Shown in pieces: positions 21,979 to 28,267 of a stretch of 28,267 nucleotides of DNA. The stretch is from contig CAYOAC010000008.1 of assembly GCA_964401885.1 (NCBI GenBank), positions 1-28,267 of the forward strand. The letters are read 5' to 3'. The stretch comes from JAULZV01 sp964401885 (lineage in GTDB: Bacteria > Patescibacteriota > Minisyncoccia > Phycocordibacterales > JAACPR01). Positions within the stretch are counted from its first letter, which is position 1, and every line of letters starts with the position of its first letter. A model generated the notes under the pieces. That model was not told the origin of the DNA. It saw only the letters and a program-made list of their open reading frames with translations, and ran no database searches. The translations under genes were made by a program, and so were the position numbers.

Positions 21979-22050
21979 TGACCCTACCGGGAATCGAACC
22001 CGGATTTACGCCTTGAGAAGGCGCTGTCCTAACCGTTAGACGATAGGGCC
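21979..22050 (-). tRNA. tRNA-Glu (CUC)
   Basis: Complement reads GGCCCTA acceptor, GTCT/GGAC D-stem, anticodon stem GCGCC/GGCGT around loop TTCTCAA (anticodon CTC), T-stem CCGGG/CCCGG with loop TTCGATT, acceptor TAGGGTC and discriminator A. All stems close, and CCA is not encoded. CUC reads GAG glutamate codons. Confidence 0.93.
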
Positions 22051-22068
22051 AAACTTAAATATATTTAA

Positions 22069-22097
22069 ATTAAATAATAACTTTAATTTAATATCAA
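22069..22097 (-). promoter_or_regulatory. Possible tRNA-Glu promoter
   Basis: TTGATA (22097-22092), 17 bp, TTTAAT (22074-22069), minus strand, about 19 nt before the mature tRNA. Confidence 0.35.
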
Positions 22098-22201
22098 ATA
22101 TAAGTATTTGTAATATATCAGAAAAAAGAAAAAATTCTATACTTATGAATCATAATCGATCCTCTCCTCCGCACCGCAAAGTACAAAGTAAAAATATTCT
22201 T

Positions 22202-22224
22202 CTAAGGAAAATCAAACACCTTAG
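22202..22224 (-). terminator. Weak hairpin downstream of the prepilin-like gene
   Basis: CTAAGG (22202-22207) / CCTTAG (22219-22224) about 24 nt past the stop; the U-rich stretch begins only about 10 nt later. Confidence 0.35.
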
Positions 22225-22247
22225 GATGGTCATATTGAAAAGAATGA

Positions 22248-23294
22248 TTATTGTATCTCACTCACACCTATTGTTCTATCCCCATTCATAATTAAATCAC
22301 AAAGAGTCCCGTCTCCATTTAACTGTCCAGAATCACAATTTTCGATTGATAACCCAATGAATTCTTGCATGACCGAATTATAGGCTGATGCAAATATCGT
22401 AACATTTTCTCCTTGTGGAAATGATACAGGGCTTACAATTGGTTCAAATACAGGTTCACCAAATTCACCTGAAGATTTTACATTATAAAGACGAATCAAA
22501 GTATTATCATCACTCGGCATTGCAACATTTATAGTGAGAGTATACATTTGAGGTTCAGGTATGTAGTGAGGATTTGTTATTGTAACAGAAGCCGTTTGTA
22601 CAGGGCAATTTTCTGTGCCGTATGTGAATTCTATAGTACGACTTGGGATGTCTGTGTCTGTAGGGTAAAAATTACAAACAGTAGCATTAGGATTAAGAAC
22701 GTTACAAGCATTTGTTTGATTTGGAGAATAAGTTAAAATAATTTCTTTTTCTTCTGGATCTATAATTATCATTTCCCTGATATAGTCATCATATCCATTA
22801 GCATATTGCTCATTAATTTCATCTATATATGGCGGTAATCCACAATCATCAGAAGGCTGAATAAAAGAACACTCTTCTAGCTTACAAGGCGCTGAATGTA
22901 CTTGACCATCTCTTAATTTGACCATAAAAATTGCATTCTGCTTATCAGTTGAAACCCCATATGCGTAACTTTTTCCGTCTGAGCTTTTAGGAATACTTGG
23001 TATTAATCCTTTATTGACCAGTGGTTGTAAGTTTTGGGCATATTCATCAGTATCTTCCATATAAATTCTGCCAGCAGATGAAGAGATTGATAGTGGCATA
23101 AAACCGGTTTCTTCTTTATACATATCTAAAGCAATTTCTATTTGATGAGATTCGGAAACCATTTTAGCATCCTGAGCCTTTTCTTTTGCCTGTGTTGAGT
23201 TAAAAATAAATAAAGAAGCCAGTACAGAAACTATCGCTACTACTAACAACAATTCAATAAGTGTAAATCCTTTTTCGGATTTTATTTTTTTCAT
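22248..23294 (-). CDS. Type IV prepilin-like protein with large extracellular domain
   Basis: 348 aa. A class III leader is clear: MKKIKSEKG|FTLIELLLVVAIVSVLASLF, cleavage after Gly9 by a prepilin peptidase, Glu14 at mature position 5. The pilin α1 helix continues to about residue 60 (AKMVSESHQIEIALDMYKEETG). The typical pseudopilin fold follows (LVNKGLIPSIPKSSDGKSYAYG). After about residue 150 comes an unusual extension with six or more cysteines (CKLEECSF, DDCGLP, NACNVLNPNATVCNF, ENCP, ENCDSG, LCDLIMNG). Its end resembles a divergent InlB-type β-repeat (GENVTIFASAYNSVMQEFIG). Probably a minor pilin or surface adhesin. No assembly genes are nearby. Confidence 0.85.
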   Translation of the reverse strand: MKKIKSEKGFTLIELLLVVAIVSVLASLFIFNSTQAKEKAQDAKMVSESHQIEIALDMYKEETGFMPLSISSSAGRIYMEDTDEYAQNLQPLVNKGLIPSIPKSSDGKSYAYGVSTDKQNAIFMVKLRDGQVHSAPCKLEECSFIQPSDDCGLPPYIDEINEQYANGYDDYIREMIIIDPEEKEIILTYSPNQTNACNVLNPNATVCNFYPTDTDIPSRTIEFTYGTENCPVQTASVTITNPHYIPEPQMYTLTINVAMPSDDNTLIRLYNVKSSGEFGEPVFEPIVSPVSFPQGENVTIFASAYNSVMQEFIGLSIENCDSGQLNGDGTLCDLIMNGDRTIGVSEIQ

Positions 23295-23301
23295 TATAGA
23301 T

Positions 23302-23310
23302 ATTTTAACA
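23302..23310 (-). promoter_or_regulatory. Extended -10 promoter of the prepilin-like gene, leaderless
   Basis: TGTTAAAAT on the minus strand (23310-23302), 7 nt before the ATG at 23294. Confidence 0.5.
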
Positions 23311-23323
23311 CACTTTTTTTATA

Positions 23324-23366
23324 TAAAAAAAAGAAACCCTCAGCTTGCCGTAGCAGTGAGGGTTTC
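23324..23366 (-). terminator. Terminator of the DHH/MYG1-like accessory gene
   Basis: GAAACCCTCA (23333-23342) / TGAGGGTTTC (23357-23366), with an inner GCT/AGC, then eight or nine U on the minus strand. Confidence 0.9.
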
Positions 23367-23418
23367 GACGTGAATCTTGTTAATCGACGTCGGCGATTTT
23401 ATTTGAACCTAGAAAGAC

Positions 23419-24591
23419 TTAGCCAACTTCTTGAAGAAGCCGACCACCATTGAGGAAACTATTCACATCTGCAACTGCTTCTCCTTTTGGAGAAACTTTA
23501 ATTGCGTCAATGAAAATATCCTTGATTGTATCGAACGGCATCGCTGTGGGTGAGTACGCCAAAGGACGACTGTGACTGCGATGATAAACCGCAAAGCACG
23601 AACGCTGACCAGTAGCACCTTGATGTCCATGCCAGCTCGGACAAACTTCTAGTGTCCCTTCACCGAAACACTCACCGAGTTTATCCTCGGACAATAACCC
23701 GCGGTGCATGAGTTCATACTTTCGCAATTCCTCCAACACATAGGAGAAACAGAGTCCAGTCTTGTGATGTTGCTGAAGCATAATGCCAACCTGATCGAAA
23801 TCAAGCAGACCTTGCATCAAAACAATTTCACACCCCAGGCTTCTTGCGGCAGAGCTAATACGTGCGTTGGTCTGAACAGTCGACGGAATGTAGGCTTTAA
23901 CAGTTTTACCCAAATAGGTTTCAACCATCACAAACTGTTTTTCCGAATCAGGCAGTTCAATGTCCTCTTTCATGGCTTTCGAAATGATCGCCATAGCCTT
24001 GGAATACTCAGCTCTGTCCCAATTACTGGACCGCTCAACGACAGCGTACCAATCTCTGGCAGATTGCTCATTGAACTTTGCTTCAATCGACATAGCAATT
24101 GCTTCGCAGTTCAAGCTAAATGGCTTAGGTGCATGCTTGCTCGTAAGGGCAATGAATGCAGTCTTGAACCATTTATAAACTTGAGGAGCAGACCACCCCA
24201 TGTCGTAGAGGTTTTTGATGACCTGTGCGATATGGTTTTTAACGCCATCAGCACCGTGACGATCTTCACGAGTAACCTCGTGAACAATAGGCCATGATGC
24301 AATACCGAGCCTTTCGGCCACGAGTTTGAAACAGGATGAATCCTTATCATTCTTGAGAAAATGCTCATTAGCCCAACAGGTCTTACCACGACCGCAGCCG
24401 AGATAAAGTGTTCCTGGAACATCTTCCATGGGCGGATTCTCGAAGTCACCGTTAGCCATAAGCTCAACGGGTGTTTCAGGAGTAATCCCGAACATTTCGT
24501 AGCCATGACGAGACTTGAGCGCAGCTATCGCTGCGAGCTCGTCAAGTCCGGGTCTATGGTGAGGCATCAAGCGGTTGTATGTTGTTTTCAA
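23419..24591 (-). CDS. Accessory protein resembling DHH/MYG1-type phosphoesterases, degenerate motif
   Basis: 390 aa from TTG 24591, or 382 aa from ATG 24567. The order of motifs recalls MYG1/DHH-like metal hydrolases: HHRPGLDELAAIAALK (11-26; compare THNG.FH.DE..A.AL), then NEHFLKNDKDSSCFKLVAERLG (from residue 75; compare DHH......SS..L.....G), then EVTREDRHGADG (105-116; compare VD..DNG), and late CPSWHGHQGATGQRSCFAVYHR. The central DHH is NEH, so at least one metal ligand is changed and activity is uncertain. The family call is inference by motif order. Promoter TTTACT-17-TATTAT (24702-24674) predicts a leader of about 76 nt. Markedly GC-rich compared with murF. Confidence 0.6.
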   Translation of the reverse strand: MKTTYNRLMPHHRPGLDELAAIAALKSRHGYEMFGITPETPVELMANGDFENPPMEDVPGTLYLGCGRGKTCWANEHFLKNDKDSSCFKLVAERLGIASWPIVHEVTREDRHGADGVKNHIAQVIKNLYDMGWSAPQVYKWFKTAFIALTSKHAPKPFSLNCEAIAMSIEAKFNEQSARDWYAVVERSSNWDRAEYSKAMAIISKAMKEDIELPDSEKQFVMVETYLGKTVKAYIPSTVQTNARISSAARSLGCEIVLMQGLLDFDQVGIMLQQHHKTGLCFSYVLEELRKYELMHRGLLSEDKLGECFGEGTLEVCPSWHGHQGATGQRSCFAVYHRSHSRPLAYSPTAMPFDTIKDIFIDAIKVSPKGEAVADVNSFLNGGRLLQEVG

Positions 24592-24673
24592 AACGTTTTG
24601 TCTTTCTATGTTGTTGTGAAGAGCAATTCAAACCCTTGTGGTTTAGCACAATAGTAAATTTGAATCCTTTTAT

Positions 24674-24702
24674 ATAATAACACATTTTTGATTAAAAGTA
24701 AA
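24674..24702 (-). promoter_or_regulatory. Promoter of the DHH/MYG1-like accessory gene
   Basis: TTTACT (24702-24697), 17 bp, TATTAT (24679-24674), with TG one base upstream of the -10. It lies immediately past the murF terminator on the same strand. Confidence 0.45.
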
Positions 24703-24706
24703 GGAA

Positions 24707-24741
24707 TGCAAAAGGGTGGCCCGAAGGGCCACCCTTTTGCA
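24707..24741 (-). terminator. Terminator of the murF operon
   Basis: 16-bp perfect stem TGCAAAAGGGTGGCCC / GGGCCACCCTTTTGCA with loop GAA, then a U-rich stretch on the minus strand. The strongest hairpin in the window. Confidence 0.9.
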
Positions 24742-24757
24742 CCCATTTAAAAAACTT

Positions 24758-26044
24758 TTATTTTTTCAACCAAACGTTATCATGTCTAACTAATTTTTCT
24801 TTTGCAGAATTTTTATCAGCTAATAATTCATAAGAAACTTTTTCCATCCTAGATGATTGTGAACCTTTTATCAAAACAATAGTATTCCCTTTTGCCCATT
24901 CCAAAACTTTTAAAGCCGCATCTTTGTGTGACATTGCATTAAAAACGTTTTTTATTTTCAATTCGTTAGCTTCCTCGATAATAAATTCTGCTTTTTCTCC
25001 AAACGTAATCAAATGAGAAATTTTATTTAATTGTAAAATATGTGCAACTTTTTTGTGTTCTGATTGTGTATATCTTCCCAATTCTGCCATTTCACCCAAC
25101 ACGGCTATTTTGGTATCAGCAGAAATATCAGCAAGAGTTTGAATAGCAAATTCTACAGCAATCGGTGACGCATTATATGAATCATCTATAATTGTAATTC
25201 CATCAAGACCTTCCAAAACATTCATTCGACCAGAAGGAACTTTATATAAAGTCATTGATTGCAAAACATCTAAAACATTTATCCCGAGATCTTTTGCAAC
25301 GACGAGAGAAGCAAGTATGGGATAAGCATGTTGAACTCCTAATGCCCCATTAATAACAAAAGGTACAGAATTGGAACCAAAATTTATTTTAATATTTTGA
25401 CCTGTTACCCTACCATTTTGATCATAAATCATTTCAATATTTGAAACGGCAACACCATTCTTTTTTGCATTAAATCCATACCATAAAGTTTTGAAAGTGG
25501 ACTTAAGAGCAAGTTCTGAAATTTGCTCATCATCAGCATTCAAAACAAGAACTCCTTCCTTTTTGAGCCCAAACATCATCTGAGAATCTTCTGCATTAAC
25601 ATCTTCAGGCTTTTTGAAATTTTCAGAGTGTACAGGAATTTCTGGAAATCTAGTAAATACAGCATAATCAAGAGAAATCCAAGAAATAAGTTTCTTCATA
25701 TCTCCAGGATAATCTGTTCCAAGTTCCAATACCAACCACTGAGGATAATCTTTTGAAAAAATTACTTTAAAACCAAGATAAATATTTTTGATCCATTCAA
25801 TAGGATTGCTCCAACCAGTTTCTAGTCCAAGAATTGTAAGAGGAACACCTATCTCACTATTAAAACTTTTTTTATTTTTTCTAATTACAACAAAATCTTT
25901 TAAAGACGCAGAAATAGCGTCTTTTGTAGAAGTTTTTCCCACACTTCCAGCAACACCAATAATGCGAGGTTTAAATCTTTTCAAAACAAGGATTGATTCC
26001 CATTTTAAAATTGTATATATAATTTTTTTAAATATTGTTTTCAT
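24758..26044 (-). CDS. murF: UDP-N-acetylmuramoyl-tripeptide--D-alanyl-D-alanine ligase
   Basis: 428 aa. MurF adds D-Ala-D-Ala, the product of Ddl, to the UDP-MurNAc-tripeptide with ATP. Mur ligase signatures are present: IIGVAGSVGKTSTKDAI (P-loop), LVLELGTDYPGDM, TRFPEIPVHSENF, VLNADDEQI, IIDDSYNASPIAVEFAI, IAVLGEMAELG (MurF C-terminal domain), VLIKGSQSSRMEKV. The N-terminal UDP-binding domain is very short: the P-loop comes near residue 35 rather than about 100, so this is a truncated-N-terminus form. The ATG at 26044 lies 7 nt after the repaired ftsI stop, so it is the last gene of the rsmH-ftsL-ftsI-murF operon. Confidence 0.9.
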   Translation of the reverse strand: MKTIFKKIIYTILKWESILVLKRFKPRIIGVAGSVGKTSTKDAISASLKDFVVIRKNKKSFNSEIGVPLTILGLETGWSNPIEWIKNIYLGFKVIFSKDYPQWLVLELGTDYPGDMKKLISWISLDYAVFTRFPEIPVHSENFKKPEDVNAEDSQMMFGLKKEGVLVLNADDEQISELALKSTFKTLWYGFNAKKNGVAVSNIEMIYDQNGRVTGQNIKINFGSNSVPFVINGALGVQHAYPILASLVVAKDLGINVLDVLQSMTLYKVPSGRMNVLEGLDGITIIDDSYNASPIAVEFAIQTLADISADTKIAVLGEMAELGRYTQSEHKKVAHILQLNKISHLITFGEKAEFIIEEANELKIKNVFNAMSHKDAALKVLEWAKGNTIVLIKGSQSSRMEKVSYELLADKNSAKEKLVRHDNVWLKK

Positions 26045-26051
26045 AATTATT

Positions 26052-27814
26052 TTATCTATCAGGTTCTATTTCATAATAATTTATCAAATATTTCACAATA
26101 TCCATGAAAGGCATAGTAAGTGTTGCTGAGGCGTATTCGGCACCTTTTGGTTCAACAGTATAAAGTAAAACAATAAACTTAGGATTGTAAGAAGGAAAAT
26201 ATCNNNNNNNNNNGTTGTGACAGCAGCGATCCAGGCCATGAAAGCGGCAGGAAAATATCCAAAAAATGAATGTAGGAATCTATCTTCGTAATATCCTCCT
26301 CCAGGAACAGGGATTTGAGCGGTACCAGTTTTGGCAGCTATTGAATAATGATCTATCTTAACTTTACCATTTAATAGAGCTTCATCCACCACCTTAGTTA
26401 ACATTCTTGAAATTTCTTCTGATGTTTCTTTAGAAAAAACTTTTTCTAATTCTCCGTGACCAATTTTTTTGGTAACACCGTATTCATATCTGATTTCTTT
26501 TACTATATGTGGTTCAACAATATAACCCCCATTACCTAAAGAAGCAAGTGCTCTAATTGTTTGAATTGGACTAACAGCAATTCCTTGACCAAAAGAAGCT
26601 GTTGCCATCTCAATATCAAGATTTTCATCAAGGTTCGCGATAAGAGCCTTTCCTTCATTAGGTAAATCTATACCTGTTTCTTCTGAAAAAAAATTCTTCA
26701 TAAAAGTAGAGAATTTTTTATTACCAACTTTTGATACGACAAAAGCAACTCCAGTATTTAGAGAATTATTTAAAACGGTTTGCATATTGACTACACCCCT
26801 TCCTTTTTTATCATAATTATAAAAAGTTCTTCCATTTAATGTTAATTGCCCTAAATCATTATAAGTTGTATTTGCATTAACTGCTTTTGTTTCGATTCCA
26901 ATGGCCATAGTAATAGGTTTTATAATTGAACCCATCTCATATACATCTTCAACACTAGTATTATTATATTGAGAAACTGAATCAACATTTCCAAAATCAT
27001 TCAAATTAAAAGTTGGATATTGTGACATTGCGATAATTTCTCCCGTATTTGGATCCATAACTATTATCCCTGTATTTTTTGAATTCCATTCTTTCTGAAC
27101 AGAGTTGATAACTTCTTCGATATGAGATTGAACATTTGGTTCGATAGTTGTAACGATATCACCATTAAATCTCTCTTCACCAAAAGTCTTTTTTAAACCA
27201 GAATAAAACTCAACAAAAATATTTGAATATAATTCTTCATTTTCTTTTTTTAAAACATCATCATAATGTCTCTCCAAACCATATTGCCCTCTTAATTGCC
27301 CGTCTTTCTCTGCAATAAAACCAATTATTTGAGAGGCCATTTCATTTCCTGGATATGAACGCCATCTAGTTTTATCTAAAATAACTCCTTTTAATTTTAG
27401 ATCTGCTATCTTTTTTCCTAATTCTTCATCAATTTTTTTAACTAATTCCTCATATGGGTCTTTTGTCTTTGATACTTTTTTTAAAAAATCATCTCTATTT
27501 ATTGGAACTATCTTTGATAATTCTTCATAAACTTTTTCTGGCTCCTGAATATTTGAAGGGTCAATTGCTAAATTAAAACCAGTTTTATTTGAAGCTGCAA
27601 AAAAATCTCGTCCATCTTTATATGAAAAAATTATAAGTCCACGGTCGAAGTTCTCATCTTTTTTTAAAGAAACATATTGTCTTTCTGAAGCATCTTTAAA
27701 AGATTCGCCTTTATTAATTTGAATATCATAAAGTCTAATAATCAAAATAAGAGCAAACAAAACTATGCTCATAGAAAAAAAATGTATGAATGAAAATTTC
27801 TTTTTATTATTCAT
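26052..27814 (-). CDS. ftsI: Class B penicillin-binding protein (FtsI/PBP2-like), interrupted by an assembly gap
   Basis: Septal transpeptidase of peptidoglycan. Membrane anchor at about 11-27, pedestal region, then the transpeptidase motifs: S296-I-I-K (GSIIKPITMA), S351-L-N (NNSLNTGVAF) and K495-T-G (AAKTGTAQIPV), all intact. At 26193-26259 the frame breaks: AGGAAAATATC is present on both sides of 10 N plus 35 foreign-looking nt. Deleting one copy with the inserted bases (56 nt) gives 569 codons in frame, with FFGYFPSYNPKFIVLLYTVE and on to the end at NYYEIEPDR and stop at 26052. ATG 27814 overlaps ftsL by 8 nt. The C-terminus read straight through the gap is spurious. Confidence 0.9.
26204..26213. 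other. Assembly gap (10 N) inside ftsI
   Basis: Left flank ends AGGAAAATATC. After the gap come 35 GC-rich nt (GTTGTGACAGCAGCGATCC and on), then AGGAAAATATC again. Confidence 0.95.
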
Positions 27815-28112
27815 TTAGAAACGCAGTCTTAGATGTATCAGTTTTTATATATGACACATTTTTGTTTTCAACAAAACCTTGTGCCAAAGCAGATTCTTTT
27901 GTTACTGATTTTCTAAGTGCAATAATTTCTTGTTCTTTTTGTGTTATTTTTGTTTGAGTTGAAACAATAGATTCTTCTAAAGTTACAAGCTTTTTAGAAG
28001 TAGAAACCACAGCATTCATTAAAATCGCATATCCAAATAAAACTACAACAAAAAGCATAATGAAAAGTATCATTATTTTTTGATATGAAATTGTTCTTGT
28101 TTTTGTGGTCAT
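27807..28112 (-). CDS. ftsL: FtsL/DivIC-like cell-division protein
   Basis: 101 aa: basic N-terminus (MTTKTRTISYQK), one membrane helix (IMILFIMLFVVVLFGYAIL), then a coiled coil (KLVTLEESIVSTQTKITQKEQEIIALRKSV). This bitopic layout and the position between rsmH and ftsI are those of FtsL, which together with DivIC/FtsB activates the septal synthase. Sequence identity in this family is low, so position is the main evidence. It overlaps ftsI by 8 nt and rsmH by 4 (ATGA). Confidence 0.75.
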   Translation of the reverse strand: MTTKTRTISYQKIMILFIMLFVVVLFGYAILMNAVVSTSKKLVTLEESIVSTQTKITQKEQEIIALRKSVTKESALAQGFVENKNVSYIKTDTSKTAFLNE

Positions 28113-28267
28113 ATTTTTTCAAAAATTCTTAATTTGGCACTTCGTGCACGTGGGTTTTCTAATAATTCTTCTGATGATGAAATAATGGGTTTTTTGGTTA
28201 TTATCTTTCCTTCACCTCTTTCTACTAAATCCTTAAAAGTTTGTTTTACAATACGATCTTCTAAACT
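28109..28267 (-). CDS. rsmH: 16S rRNA (cytosine1402-N4)-methyltransferase, C-terminal part
   Basis: 53 codons enter from the right edge in frame. SLEDRIVKQTFKDL, then KKPIISSSEELLENPRARSAKLRIFEKI, is the highly conserved RsmH (MraW) C-terminus. RsmH methylates N4 of C1402 in the ribosomal P site and commonly opens the dcw cluster. The stop TGA lies in an ATGA overlap with ftsL, indicating translational coupling. Confidence 0.95.
   Translation of the reverse strand, partial: SLEDRIVKQTFKDLVERGEGKIITKKPIISSSEELLENPRARSAKLRIFEKI

Noticed and set aside
23704..24297. 197-codon plus-strand frame opposite the DHH/MYG1-like gene
   Set aside because: Shadow of a GC-rich gene. It has no promoter or composition of its own, whereas the minus strand has matching motifs and a terminator.
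26093..26203. C-terminus of ftsI read straight through the gap (DIFLLTILSLLFYFILL and on)
   Set aside because: It is out of frame. The correct frame gives SYNPKFIVLLYTVEPKGAEY, a typical transpeptidase end, and a stop at 26052.
1..28267. CRISPR array, insertion sequence, prophage or integron
   Set aside because: No regularly spaced repeats, and no transposase, integrase, capsid or terminase gene was found. The only long repeats are the 86-bp pair.

Overview
The window looks like a scaffold from a Candidate Phyla Radiation (Patescibacteria, Parcubacteria-like) genome. This is inferred from the very AT-rich, lysine-rich genes with short spacers, the many small single-pass membrane proteins, a PrgI-family protein beside a slipin, a TrmB-like regulator, an RmuC and YqeY pair, and a compact rsmH-ftsL-ftsI-murF division cluster. 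There are four 10-N assembly gaps (2223-2232, 18806-18815, 20600-20609, 26204-26213). Two of them can be interpreted from reading frames.

Layout. Positions 1-7822 are ordinary genome: bL21 (partial), a 40-aa membrane protein, RmuC, YqeY, a structured intergenic element, a methyltransferase, PrgI-family protein and slipin, two unknown membrane proteins, D-Ala-D-Ala ligase and a 48-aa membrane protein. Positions 7960-24591 alternate two kinds of gene. The first kind is AT-rich and familiar: aspartokinase, TrmB-like regulator, histidine phosphatase, YegD-like Hsp70, HelD-like helicase, tRNA-Glu and a prepilin-like protein. The second kind is accessory, visibly more GC-rich and lysine-poor: a ParB-like protein with a small partner, a secreted transglycosylase-like protein, a zinc-ribbon-like protein, a 472-aa unknown, a membrane protein, a frameshifted coiled-coil protein and a degenerate DHH/MYG1-like protein. 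Most accessory genes are stand-alone units with their own strong terminator. Positions 24758-28267 are the division and wall cluster murF, ftsI, ftsL and rsmH, transcribed leftward.

Expression signals. In many core-type genes a -10 hexamer, often the extended form TGnTATAAT, ends only 6-12 nt before the start codon. It is exactly 6 nt in four genes, so the transcripts should be leaderless. Several accessory genes instead have a good promoter that predicts a leader of about 65-77 nt, sometimes with a Shine-Dalgarno sequence. The two groups therefore differ in composition and in initiation style, which suggests the accessory genes were acquired separately.

Most unusual items: (1) an approximately 86-bp direct repeat (about 95% identical) at 18319 and 20994 that brackets a two-gene accessory cassette; (2) nested hairpins closed by a long inverted repeat between yqeY and a methyltransferase (2181-2404); (3) a 1-nt frameshift at an A7 run near the start of the 21153-21873 gene; (4) an 11-bp duplication plus 35 nt of foreign-looking sequence at the gap inside ftsI, removal of which restores the frame exactly; (5) a shared C-terminal tail on the ParB-like protein and its partner; (6) operator-like palindromes at the ParB-like and TrmB-like promoters. 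No CRISPR array, transposase or integrase is visible.
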